Origin: Amycolatopsis sp. FBCC-B4732 | Lineage (GTDB): Bacteria; Actinomycetota; Actinomycetes; Mycobacteriales; Pseudonocardiaceae | DNA: 64,000 nt | Assembly: GCF_023008405.1 (NCBI RefSeq) | Contig: NZ_CP095376.1 | Coordinates: forward strand, 8,040,501-8,104,500 | Reading direction: 5' to 3' | Part shown: piece by piece, positions 25,971 to 34,257 of the stretch | Numbering within the stretch: position 1 is the first letter of the stretch | Layout: every line of letters begins with the position of its first letter | Translations under genes and position numbers: made by a program | Notes under the pieces: generated by a model | Databases searched by the model: none | The model's input: only the letters and a program-made list of their open reading frames with translations | What the model was told of the DNA's origin: nothing

Positions 25971-26516
25971 ATGAGCGTTCCGGCACGGCGTCCCGCCGTG
26001 CTCGGCGCTACCCGGGGTGCGTTGCTCGCCGTGAGCGCGGCAGTGCTTTCCGTCACCGCGCACCGGCTCGCCGACGGCGGCCTGCCCGACCCGGCGATGC
26101 TCCTGCTGCTCACCGGCCTGTTCGGCTGGACCGCCACCGCGCTCACCCGCAAGGCCCGCGGCCCGCTCGCCACGATCACCCTGCTCGGGTCCGCCCAGCT
26201 GGTGATGCACCTGCTGCTCACCACGCTCGCCGGGCACCAAGACATGTACGCGATGCCGGACCGGACCGGGGCCGGCATGATCGCCGCGCACGCGGTCGCG
26301 ACCCTGCTCACCGCGCTCCTGCTCGCCCGCGCGGACGCGACGCTGCTCACGGTGCTGGCCGTGCTGCGCGCGATCCTGCCGCGGCTGCTCACCCCGCTGC
26401 CGGTCCCGGCCGCGGCTCCCGCGCTCGTCCCCGCCCGCGTGGGCGGTCCGGACCACCTCGTCGGCGTCGACCTGCGCCGGATCCACGGGCGGCGCGGCCC
26501 GCCGAGTCACTCCTGA
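25971..26516 (+). CDS. Small multi-pass membrane protein upstream of copper operon
   Basis: The 181-residue protein has about four hydrophobic helices (LLAVSAAVLSV, MLLLLTGLFGWTATAL, ITLLGSAQLVMHLLL, MIAAHAVATLLTALLLAR) and a Pro-rich basic tail. His and Met residues in and near the helices (QLVMHLLL, GHQDMYAMPDR, MIAAHA) could bind metal, which fits the copper genes downstream, but the motif is not diagnostic. Two strong hairpins separate it from the YcnI gene, so it may be transcribed alone. Confidence 0.65.
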   Translation: MSVPARRPAVLGATRGALLAVSAAVLSVTAHRLADGGLPDPAMLLLLTGLFGWTATALTRKARGPLATITLLGSAQLVMHLLLTTLAGHQDMYAMPDRTGAGMIAAHAVATLLTALLLARADATLLTVLAVLRAILPRLLTPLPVPAAAPALVPARVGGPDHLVGVDLRRIHGRRGPPSHS

Positions 26517-26553
26517 AACCCAGCTCGTCCCCGACACAGCGGAACTGCGATAT

Positions 26554-26594
26554 CCGGGGTCGAACCCCGGACCCCGCCAGGGGCAAGCCCCTGG
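26554..26594. terminator. Tandem hairpins between membrane-protein gene and copper operon
   Basis: Hairpin 1 is CCGGGGT, CGA, ACCCCGG (26554-26570). Hairpin 2 is CCAGGGGC, AA, GCCCCTGG (26577-26594). Both are perfect. They look like a terminator for the gene ending at 26516. Similar paired GGGGTC/CCAGGGGC elements recur in many high-GC actinobacterial genomes, so it may also be a dispersed repeat. Confidence 0.6.
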
Positions 26595-26646
26595 ACCCCC
26601 CAAAGCAGTCGAGCTGCCCCTTCTTGAGTTCATCAGGAGTGAACCC

Positions 26647-27408
26647 ATGTCCCAGCACGTCTTCAAGCGCGCCGGTTTCCTCGCCGCCACCGTCGGTGTC
26701 GCCGGTTTCCTCGGTGCCGGCATCGCGTCCGCGCACGTCACCGCCAACGTCTACGGCCCGCAGCCCACGAAGGGCGGCTACGCGGCGATCGTGTTCCGCG
26801 TGCCGAGCGAGGAGAAGGCGCCCGTCACCACCACGAAGGTCGTCGTCGACTTCAAGGCGGACTACGGCATCGGCTCGGTGCGGACGAAGCCGCTGCCCGG
26901 CTGGACCGCCGAGGTCACCAAGTCGAAGCTGCCGGCGCCGATCACCAAGGACAACGGCACGCAGATCACCGAGGCCGTCACCGCGGTGACGTGGACCGCC
27001 CAGCCCGGCAACGAGCTGAAGGCCACCGACTACCAGGAGTTCTCCGTCAGCTTCGGCCCGCTGCCCACCAACGTGGACCAGGTGGAGTTCCCGGCGCACC
27101 AGTCCTACAGCGACGGCAAGGTCGTCGACTGGAACCAGCCGACCCCGGCGGGCGGCGAGGAGCCGGAGCACCCGGCCCCGGCCGTCAAGCTGGCCGCGAA
27201 GGCCGAGGAGGGTGACGCGCACGGCAACATGGCCAACACGGCGGCGACGACCGGCGACCAGACCCAGGCGGCCGCCTCGACGTCGGACAGCACGGCCCGC
27301 TGGCTCGGCGGTGCCGGCCTGCTCGTCGGTGCCGTCGGCCTCGGCGTCGGGGCCGGTGCGACCATCCGGGCGCGCAAGGCCACGGCCAAGTCGGGAGGCA
27401 ACAGCTAA
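26647..27408 (+). CDS. YcnI-family copper-binding protein (DUF1775)
   Basis: The 253-residue protein has a signal peptide ending GIASA, so the mature chain starts at His30 (HVTANVYG). In characterised YcnI proteins the N-terminal His and a nearby Trp/Glu bind Cu(II). The DUF1775 domain follows to about residue 165, including FRVPSEE, LPGWTAEV and VTWTAQPG. A flexible His/Glu region and one C-terminal transmembrane helix (GGAGLLVGAVGLGVGAGA) anchor it outside. The start has AGGAG upstream. The next gene begins on the base after its stop, so YcnI, CopC and CopD form one operon for copper handling. Confidence 0.91.
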   Translation: MSQHVFKRAGFLAATVGVAGFLGAGIASAHVTANVYGPQPTKGGYAAIVFRVPSEEKAPVTTTKVVVDFKADYGIGSVRTKPLPGWTAEVTKSKLPAPITKDNGTQITEAVTAVTWTAQPGNELKATDYQEFSVSFGPLPTNVDQVEFPAHQSYSDGKVVDWNQPTPAGGEEPEHPAPAVKLAAKAEEGDAHGNMANTAATTGDQTQAAASTSDSTARWLGGAGLLVGAVGLGVGAGATIRARKATAKSGGNS

Positions 27409-27960
27409 ATGCGGAAGGCGCTCGTCGCGCTGGCGCTGACGGTGGTGGCCGTGCTCGGCACGGCCACCCCGGCGCTCGCGCACAACGTGCTGATCTCCTC
27501 GGACCCGGCGAACGGCTCGTCCGTCGCCGCCGGCCCGCAGAAGATCAGCCTGACGTTCGACCAATACGTGCAGGGCGCGGACGTCAACCAGATCGCGGTG
27601 ACCGGACCCGGCGGCGGCCAGTGGGCCGAAGGACCGATCAGCGTGGTGAACAACGTCATCAGCGCGCCGCTGCGGCCGCTCGGCCCGGCGGGGAAGTACA
27701 CCGTCGGCTACCGGGTGCTCTCCGCGGACGGCCACCCGGTGACCGGTGAGCTCACCTTCACCCTGACCGCGGCGGGCACCGGCACGCCGGCGACCGTCGA
27801 CGCGGCCCGCTCGCCGGGCAGCACGTCGTCGGCGTCCCCGCAGCAGTCCTCGTCCACCGGGGTGCCGATCTGGGTCTGGGTCGCCGGTGCCGTCGTGCTG
27901 CTGGCCATCGGGCTGACGGTGGCGCTCCGCTCGGGCGGCAAAGTCGAAGAGAAGAACTGA
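27409..27960 (+). CDS. copC: CopC-domain copper resistance/uptake protein
   Basis: The 183-residue protein has a signal peptide ending PALA and a mature N-terminus His25 (HNVLISSDPANGS), the first ligand of the CopC copper brace. The second conserved part, SADGHPVTGELTF, supplies Asp and His of the Cu(II) site. A Ser-rich linker and one transmembrane helix (IWVWVAGAVVLLAIGLTV) place it at the outer face of the membrane. It should pass copper to CopD, encoded next with a one-base overlap. Confidence 0.91.
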   Translation: MRKALVALALTVVAVLGTATPALAHNVLISSDPANGSSVAAGPQKISLTFDQYVQGADVNQIAVTGPGGGQWAEGPISVVNNVISAPLRPLGPAGKYTVGYRVLSADGHPVTGELTFTLTAAGTGTPATVDAARSPGSTSSASPQQSSSTGVPIWVWVAGAVVLLAIGLTVALRSGGKVEEKN

Positions 27961-28988
27961 TGACGCAGGCCGAGACCACCACGAACGTCCGCTATTCGAC
28001 GCTGCTGTGCGTCGTCACGGCGGGACTGCTGGGCGCCCTCATCGGCGTCGCGCTCACCGCCACCGCGCCGGTCCCCGGCGTGGTGCAGCCCGACGCGGTG
28101 GTCTCGGCCGGCATCCCGGTCGTGCGGGTCCTGCTCGACCTGGCCGCGGTCACGACCATCGGGCTCGCCCTGCTGTCCGTGCTCGTCGGCTACGACCGGC
28201 CGAAGCTCACCGAGCCGATCCTGCGGCTGGCCCGCCCGGCCGGGGTCGCGGCCGCGCTGGTCTGGGCCACCACCGCGGTCGTCGCGCTGATCCTGCAGAC
28301 CGCTGAGTACAAGCCGGGTTCGTCGACGCTCTCGCCGTCGGACATCGGGCAGTACATCGCCGCCGTCGGCGCCGGGAAGGCGCTCGTCATCGTCGCGGTG
28401 CTCGCGCTCGCCCACGCCGGGATCGGCGCGCTGGCGCTGCGGTTCGGCGAGAAGGTGCCGGCGGAGGTGCGCGTCGGGCTCGGCCTGTTCGCGCTGCTGC
28501 CGCTGCCGGTCACCGGGCACGCGTCGAACTGGAACTACCACGACTACACGATGATCTCGATGGAGCTGCACGTCATGAGCGCCGTCGCCTGGACCGGCGG
28601 CCTCGGCGCGATGGCCGTGCTCCTGGTGGCGAACCGGACGCTGCTGGCGCACGCGCTGCCGCGGTTCTCGAAGCTCGCGACGCTCTGCCTGGTCCTCTCC
28701 GCGGCGACCGGCCTGTTCAACGGCCTGGTCGAAATCTCGCTCAACCCGACCATCGGGTTCTGGGCGGCGATCTTCACGACGCCGTACGGGCAGCTGCTCA
28801 TCCTGAAGACGGCGTGCACCGGCGTCGTCGCGCTGCTGGGCGCGCACGTCCGCTGGCGGCTGATGCCGCAGATCGTCCGGCACCAGCGGACCGCGCTCGC
28901 CGCGTGGGCGACGCTGGAGCTGACCGTGATGGGGCTGGCCTTCGGGTTCGCCGTCGTGCTCACGCGGGCGCCGGTCGTCGCGTCCTGA
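27960..28988 (+). CDS. copD: CopD-family copper transport membrane protein
   Basis: The 342-residue protein has about nine transmembrane helices. The CopD core includes conserved residues in GHASNWNYHDYTMISMELHV and MSAVAWTGGLGAM, with several His expected to carry copper across the membrane. Its start ATG shares one base with the CopC stop. With YcnI and CopC it makes a compact copper import or trafficking unit. A separate CopC-CopD fusion is common in actinobacteria; here they are separate. Confidence 0.9.
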   Translation: MTQAETTTNVRYSTLLCVVTAGLLGALIGVALTATAPVPGVVQPDAVVSAGIPVVRVLLDLAAVTTIGLALLSVLVGYDRPKLTEPILRLARPAGVAAALVWATTAVVALILQTAEYKPGSSTLSPSDIGQYIAAVGAGKALVIVAVLALAHAGIGALALRFGEKVPAEVRVGLGLFALLPLPVTGHASNWNYHDYTMISMELHVMSAVAWTGGLGAMAVLLVANRTLLAHALPRFSKLATLCLVLSAATGLFNGLVEISLNPTIGFWAAIFTTPYGQLLILKTACTGVVALLGAHVRWRLMPQIVRHQRTALAAWATLELTVMGLAFGFAVVLTRAPVVAS

Positions 28989-29176
28989 AAGCCCTTCCCC
29001 GCTGGTGAGACCCGGTGCGGAGTCACGGCGAGTAGCTGCAAATTGCGCATTGGGATGACGGGTAGACCATTGGGGGCGACCTGTCGGACCGAACTTTCTA
29101 CCCTGAGCGGGCCGCATTTCCGAAGCGACGAACGGTCATTTGCAGTCGGCGAATGCACGTGCAAGTTGTGGTGCCG

Positions 29177-29191
29177 GTCACATCATGTGAC
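29177..29191. other. Palindrome in the convergent gap 28989-29200
   Basis: GTCACAT, C, ATGTGAC is a perfect 15-bp palindrome in an A/T-richer 212-base gap. A second palindrome, TGCACGTGCA, lies at 29154-29163. No gene is visible in the gap. The palindromes could be parts of a terminator or protein sites; nothing decides between these. Confidence 0.35.
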
Positions 29192-29200
29192 AGTCTTCGC

Positions 29201-30160
29201 TCAGCGGTAACGCGTCCACCGCACGTCCGTCCGGCCACTGCGGAGGTCGGCCAACCGGCGGAACAGCTCGGGCCGCACCTGCGGCCGGCTGCGCAGGATG
29301 GGCAGCACGCTGGTCGTCAGCTTCAGCTCGCGGATGCCGCGGAGCACCGCGAACCCGGACCAGGACGTCACGTCGAAGCCGTACGCCGCGGCGAACCCGC
29401 GGTAGTGGACCGGCGGGTCACCGAACCGCTCGCGGCCGACGGCCAGCGGCGTCAGGTCCCACTCCGGCGGGCCGACGCACGACGAATCGAAGTCGCAGAG
29501 CACCGGGCCGTCCGGGCCGGGGATGACGTTGCCGGGGTACGCGTCGCCGTGGACCAGGCCCCTGGGCAGCGGGAACTCCAGCCCGGCCAGCCGGTCTTCG
29601 AGCTCGGCGCAGCGCTCCAGCAGGAACTCCCGGTCGGCGTCGCCGAGCTCTTCGGCGTCGGACACCCGGGCCCGCACCGCGGCGAACGGCGCCCACTCGG
29701 CGAGGCCGTCGGGCGCGGGCAGCGCGTGCACCCGGCGCAGCAGCCGGGCCAGGTCGGTCGCGGTCGCCGGGCGGCCGATGCTCGGCACCTGGTGCCACAC
29801 GGTCACGAGGTGCTCGCCGACCTCCAGGGGCTGGTCGACGCCGTCGAGGAGCCGGATTGCGGGGACGCCGTGGCGTTCGAAGTGCCGGGCGACGCGGACG
29901 ACCGTCCCGACGCGGTGCCGCAGCTGCGTCGAACCGACGATCCGGATCACGAGCGGGGCCGTGACCAGCGCGTACACCGCGTTGTTGGTGAACCGGAGCA
30001 GCCGCGCGCCCGCCGGGTCGACGCCCAGCAGCGCGCACGTCTCCGCCAGCACGCCGCGCAGCTTCCCGGCTGTGAACCGGCCGGCCAAGACGGCCTCGGT
30101 GTCCCCGCCGCCCCCGGCGTTATGCGGCGTAGAAAGCGTGGAGGCGATCGGCGAGGTCAC
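29201..30160 (-). CDS. Aminoglycoside phosphotransferase-like kinase (APH/choline kinase fold)
   Basis: The protein (319 residues from GTG 30160) has the kinase catalytic loop HGDAYPGNVI and metal-binding CDFDSSCVGPPEWDL of the APH family. The N-terminal lobe lacks a classical Walker motif, as expected. The start is uncertain: GTG 30160 overlaps the XRE-TPR gene by 41 bases and lacks a Shine-Dalgarno; a TTG near 30090 after GGCGGGG would remove about 24 residues. Overlap with the regulator gene suggests co-transcription. The substrate is unknown; antibiotic resistance cannot be assumed. Confidence 0.78.
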   Translation of the reverse strand: MTSPIASTLSTPHNAGGGGDTEAVLAGRFTAGKLRGVLAETCALLGVDPAGARLLRFTNNAVYALVTAPLVIRIVGSTQLRHRVGTVVRVARHFERHGVPAIRLLDGVDQPLEVGEHLVTVWHQVPSIGRPATATDLARLLRRVHALPAPDGLAEWAPFAAVRARVSDAEELGDADREFLLERCAELEDRLAGLEFPLPRGLVHGDAYPGNVIPGPDGPVLCDFDSSCVGPPEWDLTPLAVGRERFGDPPVHYRGFAAAYGFDVTSWSGFAVLRGIRELKLTTSVLPILRSRPQVRPELFRRLADLRSGRTDVRWTRYR

Positions 30161-31505
30161 GCGCGTCGGCGTTGTTGCGGCGGCGCTCCGCCTCTTCCTG
30201 GAGCGGGCGCATCCGGTCCTTGACCCGCTCGGACTTGATGCCCTCGGCGCAGTCGATGGCCTTGCCGCCGACCTTGGCGCCGTGGTCGAGGTCGCCGTCG
30301 AGCAGGTGGTTGGTGGCCAGCGCGCTGAGCATGAACGTCTTGGACCGGGCCATCTCGTCGTCGTAGGAGTCGACCGCCCGGCTCAGCGCCGGGATCGCGT
30401 ACTTGGTGTGCTCGGCGTTCTTCTGCGCGAGGACCGTGTGGACGGTGCCGACCATGGCGTAGACGTCGGTCTCGGTGAAGAACTTCACCCAGGACTCGGC
30501 CTCGGCCAGGTTGGCGCGCTCGAACTCGTCCTTGCTCCGGCCGAGCAGCTTCACCGCCTGCTCTTCGTTGCCCATCATCGCGTAGGCCCAGGCCTCGTTC
30601 GCGCACAGCACGGAGACCGCCAGCTCGGAACCGCTTTCCTGAGCTGCGATCTGGCCCAGCTGGAACAGCTTCAGAGCGTCGTTCGGGGCGTCCTGGTGCA
30701 GGTAGACGCGGCCCATCCGGTAGAGCACGTTGGCCACCAGCGGGTGGTTCTCGCCCTGCTTGGCCAGGTCCAGAGCGTTCGCGAAGTGGCCGCGGGCGGA
30801 GTCCATCAGGCCGGTGTCGAACGACGTCCAGCCGGCCAGCGAATGCAGGTCGGCGAGGGCCACGTAGAGCCGGTTCTTCACCAGGTCGGTGCCGTGGGAC
30901 TCGAGCATCTGCTGTCCCCAGGACAGCTGCGCCACGACGGCGTCGCGGCAGAACCCGCCGCCGTACTGGTAGTCCAGCGCCCGGAGCGCGCGCGTCGCGG
31001 CCTCCACCTGGCGCACGTCGGTCATGCCGATCCGGCCGGGTGCCGGCGTGCGCGCCGGACCCGCCGACCAGGTGCCCGATTCCGGACCGAACACCGCCGC
31101 ACCCATCGTGACCTGGGCGGCGTGCGCGAGGAACCTCCGTCGCTTCACGGACTCGTCCTCCTCAGCCTGCTGGCCGTCGGCGGAGCCGACGACGCGTGTC
31201 GCCGTGACCTCGTCGTAGGCGAGGCCCATGTACCCCCGGGGGACGCCCAGGCCGTCGGCGATCCTCGTGAGGACGTCGTAAGCCATGACCTGGCGACCCT
31301 TGAGGATCTCCGACACCTCGGACTGGGACTGTCCGGTCATCGCGGCGATCTGGCGCTGCGAGACACCGTGCTTGCGCAAGAGGCGGTAGACGCCGCTGAT
31401 CTCTCGCGACGCGAGAGCAGCTCTCATCTCGGGCTGCTCCCACGCGTCAGCGGGAACCGCGTGGCTCTGCCGGGCTTCGGCACTGCCACCGTTACTGGCG
31501 TCCAT
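30120..31505 (-). CDS. XRE regulator with Tat-like basic segment and TPR-type C-terminal region
   Basis: The 461-residue protein has a helix-turn-helix at about residues 47-92 (GVSQRQIAAMTGQSQSEVSE). At 121-140 comes KRRRFLAHAAQVTMGAAVFG, which looks like a Tat signal core but sits inside the protein. Residues about 165-455 are helical repeats of TPR type (LYVALADLHSLAGW, ARGHFANALDLAKQ, NDALKLFQLGQIA). Proteins with this order are common in actinobacteria and may respond to peptides or partner proteins. Divergent from it are two small genes likely to be partners, and downstream is the APH-like gene. Confidence 0.85.
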   Translation of the reverse strand: MDASNGGSAEARQSHAVPADAWEQPEMRAALASREISGVYRLLRKHGVSQRQIAAMTGQSQSEVSEILKGRQVMAYDVLTRIADGLGVPRGYMGLAYDEVTATRVVGSADGQQAEEDESVKRRRFLAHAAQVTMGAAVFGPESGTWSAGPARTPAPGRIGMTDVRQVEAATRALRALDYQYGGGFCRDAVVAQLSWGQQMLESHGTDLVKNRLYVALADLHSLAGWTSFDTGLMDSARGHFANALDLAKQGENHPLVANVLYRMGRVYLHQDAPNDALKLFQLGQIAAQESGSELAVSVLCANEAWAYAMMGNEEQAVKLLGRSKDEFERANLAEAESWVKFFTETDVYAMVGTVHTVLAQKNAEHTKYAIPALSRAVDSYDDEMARSKTFMLSALATNHLLDGDLDHGAKVGGKAIDCAEGIKSERVKDRMRPLQEEAERRRNNADARDLADRLHAFYAA

Positions 31506-31775
31506 CGCGCCCCCTCCACTGTCCGGTCGGGCGTCTGTGAAACAGCGTAGGCAAACCTGGTGAACCGTGTGAACTGCCGGACTGGCGCCCTGATCGGCCC
31601 GGGCGAAGTCCGTTGACCGCTTACCGTGGAACCGAGTCCGGTCACCGCTATGACGCCATTTCGACCTTCTATCGCAGCCGGTTGCACCTCACTGTAGTTG
31701 TCAGATCTCCGTCACCGCCCGGACACCGGCAGCGATCACGGAGAGCTACGAAAACCGCAGCGTGGTGACAAGAAG

Positions 31776-32168
31776 ATGTTGCAGAAGGCATCTTCGAAGA
31801 CTTTCGACAGAGCGGAGAAGGGCGTGGAGTTCGTGGACTCGTTCGCAGGAGGACATGCCGGCACGGCCACCCGCGCCGTGCGGCCGGCGATCGCGACGGT
31901 CTCTCCCGTCTCCGCCGTCCGTCCCGTCACCCCGGCCGCCGCGGTGGACCCCCGCACCGCGAGCGTCCGCCACTACGAGGGCGGCCAGCTCGTCTGGCGG
32001 GTGCAGTGCGGAGACCTGATCGAGCGCGAGCGCGCCGTGACGGTCTTCGTCGAGGACAACCAGGTGGTACTGGTCTCGCCCCCCGGCGAGACCGCGCGGT
32101 TGACGTCCGGCCAGCTCGGACAGCTGCGCGCCGCGCTCAACGAAGCCGCCAAGATGGCGGAAAGGTAA
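31776..32168 (+). CDS. Unrecognised small protein divergent from XRE-TPR regulator
   Basis: The 130-residue protein has a disordered Ala/Pro/Val-rich middle (about 25-60) and a compact C-terminal unit (HYEGGQLVWRVQCGD, VTVFVEDNQVVLVSPPGETA, LTSGQLGQLRAALNEAA). The C-terminal beta-strand-then-helix order recalls DUF397 proteins that accompany XRE regulators, but the similarity is too weak to assign. ATG 31776 is the best start; it lacks a strong Shine-Dalgarno, and TGTAGT at about 31692 may be a -10. The next gene follows 12 bases after the stop. Confidence 0.65.
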   Translation: MLQKASSKTFDRAEKGVEFVDSFAGGHAGTATRAVRPAIATVSPVSAVRPVTPAAAVDPRTASVRHYEGGQLVWRVQCGDLIERERAVTVFVEDNQVVLVSPPGETARLTSGQLGQLRAALNEAAKMAER

Positions 32169-32180
32169 CGGTGAGCTGAC

Positions 32181-32585
32181 ATGGATCAGGTACTCGGGCA
32201 GGTCCTCCGCAATGCGGTCTGGGAGCGCCTCGACATGCTGACCGACCTGGCGAACCGCGCCGACGCCCAGTCGCTCGTCTCGGTGGCGCGCAGCGAACTC
32301 CCCCGCTTGACCGAAGCGTGGCGCGCGATGCTGAAGATGCACGAGCCCGACGAGCGCGGCGACTGCCCGACCTGCTCGACCCGGTGGCACCGCTGCAAGG
32401 CGCCGTGCTCGGTCTGGCAGGTCGCGCACGAACACCTGGTAGCCGGCGGCCTCGCCCCGCAGCAGCAGTCTTCCCCGGACAGCCGCCTGCAGAGCCGCCG
32501 CATGAGCCCGGTCCCGGCCCCCACCGCGGCGGAGACCACCGGTCGCCACGCGTTGGTGAACCCGCGCCGAGCGGTCACCGCCTGA
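32181..32585 (+). CDS. Unrecognised small protein with probable zinc-binding cysteine cluster
   Basis: The 134-residue protein has a helical N-terminal half (VWERLDMLTDLANRAD, VARSELPRLTEAWRAML), then CPTCSTRWHRCKAPC, a C-x2-C-x6-C-x3-C set with an interior His that should bind zinc or an Fe-S cluster. The C-terminal 50 residues look disordered. ATG 32181. It is the second gene of a pair, opposite an XRE-TPR regulator. I do not recognise the family. Confidence 0.68.
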   Translation: MDQVLGQVLRNAVWERLDMLTDLANRADAQSLVSVARSELPRLTEAWRAMLKMHEPDERGDCPTCSTRWHRCKAPCSVWQVAHEHLVAGGLAPQQQSSPDSRLQSRRMSPVPAPTAAETTGRHALVNPRRAVTA

Positions 32586-32997
32586 CCCACCCGGGCCGTC
32601 GCCACGTGAAACCCATGTGAAGAAGCGGCACTTTCATAGGGAAAGTGACGCACTGGCGGCCCCCACGATCCGGCGAGCGCGACCGGCCGATCGCCCCATC
32701 GGCTCCGCGTCGGCACTCGCCCCGGCCGAGGGCTGTTTCGCCCGCACCCCCGAGCAGCGCGAACCAGCCCTCGGCCATCACCTCAGACCGCTCCGCGATT
32801 AATCGAAAAAAATACGCGTTAGCCCTAGCCGGGGCCGTAATCCCCCGCTAGATTGATCATCAAGCCCCCGGTGTGGACCATGGGTCCCACGGCGGCGATC
32901 CGCTCCCCGAGCGGTCCCCGAATTCCGCGGGCCGGTGCCGTTGCACTCCCCTCCCCCGACCGGCACCGGCCCGCGGTTCCACTTCGTTGTACGGCGT
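32586..32997. other. 412-base gap between convergent genes
   Basis: No convincing gene in either direction. It holds palindromic element E at 32625-32651, a neutral G/C-rich stretch, and an A/T-rich tract around 32797-32825 (TTAATCGAAAAAAATACG). The A/T tract is unusual for the genome and could be a decayed sequence or a binding region for a nucleoid protein such as Lsr2. Confidence 0.4.
32625..32651. repeat. Palindromic GCACTTTC-family element, copy E
   Basis: GCGGCACTTTC, ATAGG, GAAAGTGACGC. The arms differ at one pair. The CACTTTCATAGGGAAAGTG core matches copy B at 18369. It lies 39 bases beyond the zinc-protein stop. Confidence 0.7.
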
Positions 32998-34257
32998 TCA
33001 GCGGACCGCCTTCACGCGCAGCACGAGCACCGCGGCCAGCAGCGTCGCGACGGCCGAAGCCGCGAACAGGCCGGAGTAGCCACCCAGGTAGGCCAGCACC
33101 AGCGGCGTCAGCAGCGGGGCCACCACCTGCGGCAGCGAGTTCGCGATGTTGATGACGCCCAGGTCCTTCGCGCGGTCCTGCGCCGTCGGCAGCACCTGCG
33201 TCAGCATCGCCAAGGCGACCGCCATGTACGCGCCGAACCCGACGCCGAGCAGCGGGGACGCGGCGAGCGCGACCGGCCAGCTCTGCCACACGACGAGAAG
33301 CAAAGCGGCCAACGCCATCACGCCGGAGGCCGCCAGGACGTACGGCTTGCGCCGTCCGGACCTGTCGGAGAAGTGGCCGGCGAGCACGGCGCCGATGACG
33401 AGCGCGACGCCGTACAGCCCCATCATGATGAGCAGCCCGGTGTCCGGGTCCGGGTAGTGCACCGCGTCCTTGAGGAAGAACAGCAGGTAGAGCGTCCCGA
33501 ACGCGTTGCCGAGGTTGATCATGAAGTGGCACGACCACGCCCACGCGAAGTCCGGGTGCCGCCGCGGCGAGACCCAGAGGTTGCGGAGGACCTCGCGGGT
33601 GTCGGACGAGGGCCGGTACTCGACCGGCAGCCGCGCGTCCGGCGTCCGGAGCACGAAGAACGCGGCGCCCACCAGCACGATCCCCGCGCAGGCCGCGTAG
33701 GCCAGCGGCAGCCCGGCGATGCCGAGCATGACGACGACCACGACCGCGCCCAGCACGGTGCCGAGCATCTGCGCGATGCCGACGAGCCCGCCGACCTGCG
33801 CGCGCTGGCCGACCGGGACGCGGTCGGCGATGGCCGACATCAGGGTGGCGAGCATGCCGTTGAGGCCGGCCTGCACCAGGCACCAGCCGGTGATCAGCAG
33901 GGCGACGTCGGGCGCGAACGCCAGCACCAGCAGCCCGACGGCCGCGACCGCGGCCCCGATCACCGTCCACGGGTGGCGGCGGCCGAACCGCGAGCACGTC
34001 CGGTCCGACAGCAGCCCGACCGCCGGGTTGACGACCAGCGCCACGATCGCGCCGACGCCCATCACCAGGCCGAGCACGAACTCCTTGTTCACCTGGTCGA
34101 GCAGTTCGGCCTGCTGCGGCAGCAGCACCTGGATCGGCGCGTAGATCCCCAGCCAGAGCGCGATGTTCGCGAAGAACAGCAGGCTCATCCAGCCGGGCCG
34201 CACCCGCACGGTGGGTTCGGCGAGCGCTTCGGGCAGCGCCTGGGTCGTTTCACTCAT
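32998..34257 (-). CDS. MFS transporter, sugar:cation symporter-like
   Basis: The 419-residue protein has about twelve transmembrane helices. Motifs include GLLSDRTCSRFGRRHPW, resembling the D-R-T-x-x-R-x-G-R-R-x-P-x block of glycoside-pentoside-hexuronide and SLC45-type sugar carriers, and GHFSDRSGRRKPYV as its second-half copy. It overlaps the upstream GH1 beta-glucosidase by 8 bases, so it probably imports the beta-glucoside that the enzyme cleaves. Control probably comes from the TetR regulator on the far side of the glucosidase. Confidence 0.87.
   Translation of the reverse strand: MSETTQALPEALAEPTVRVRPGWMSLLFFANIALWLGIYAPIQVLLPQQAELLDQVNKEFVLGLVMGVGAIVALVVNPAVGLLSDRTCSRFGRRHPWTVIGAAVAAVGLLVLAFAPDVALLITGWCLVQAGLNGMLATLMSAIADRVPVGQRAQVGGLVGIAQMLGTVLGAVVVVVMLGIAGLPLAYAACAGIVLVGAAFFVLRTPDARLPVEYRPSSDTREVLRNLWVSPRRHPDFAWAWSCHFMINLGNAFGTLYLLFFLKDAVHYPDPDTGLLIMMGLYGVALVIGAVLAGHFSDRSGRRKPYVLAASGVMALAALLLVVWQSWPVALAASPLLGVGFGAYMAVALAMLTQVLPTAQDRAKDLGVINIANSLPQVVAPLLTPLVLAYLGGYSGLFAASAVATLLAAVLVLRVKAVR

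Noticed and set aside
26554..26594. Possible tRNA, because CCGGGGTCGAACCCCGG resembles a T-arm
   Set aside because: The loop is one base short of GTTCGAA and no acceptor, D or anticodon arms can be placed; two simple hairpins explain it.
29201..30160. Antibiotic resistance gene call for the APH-like protein
   Set aside because: Kinase motifs are generic to the fold and choline, homoserine or other substrates fit equally.
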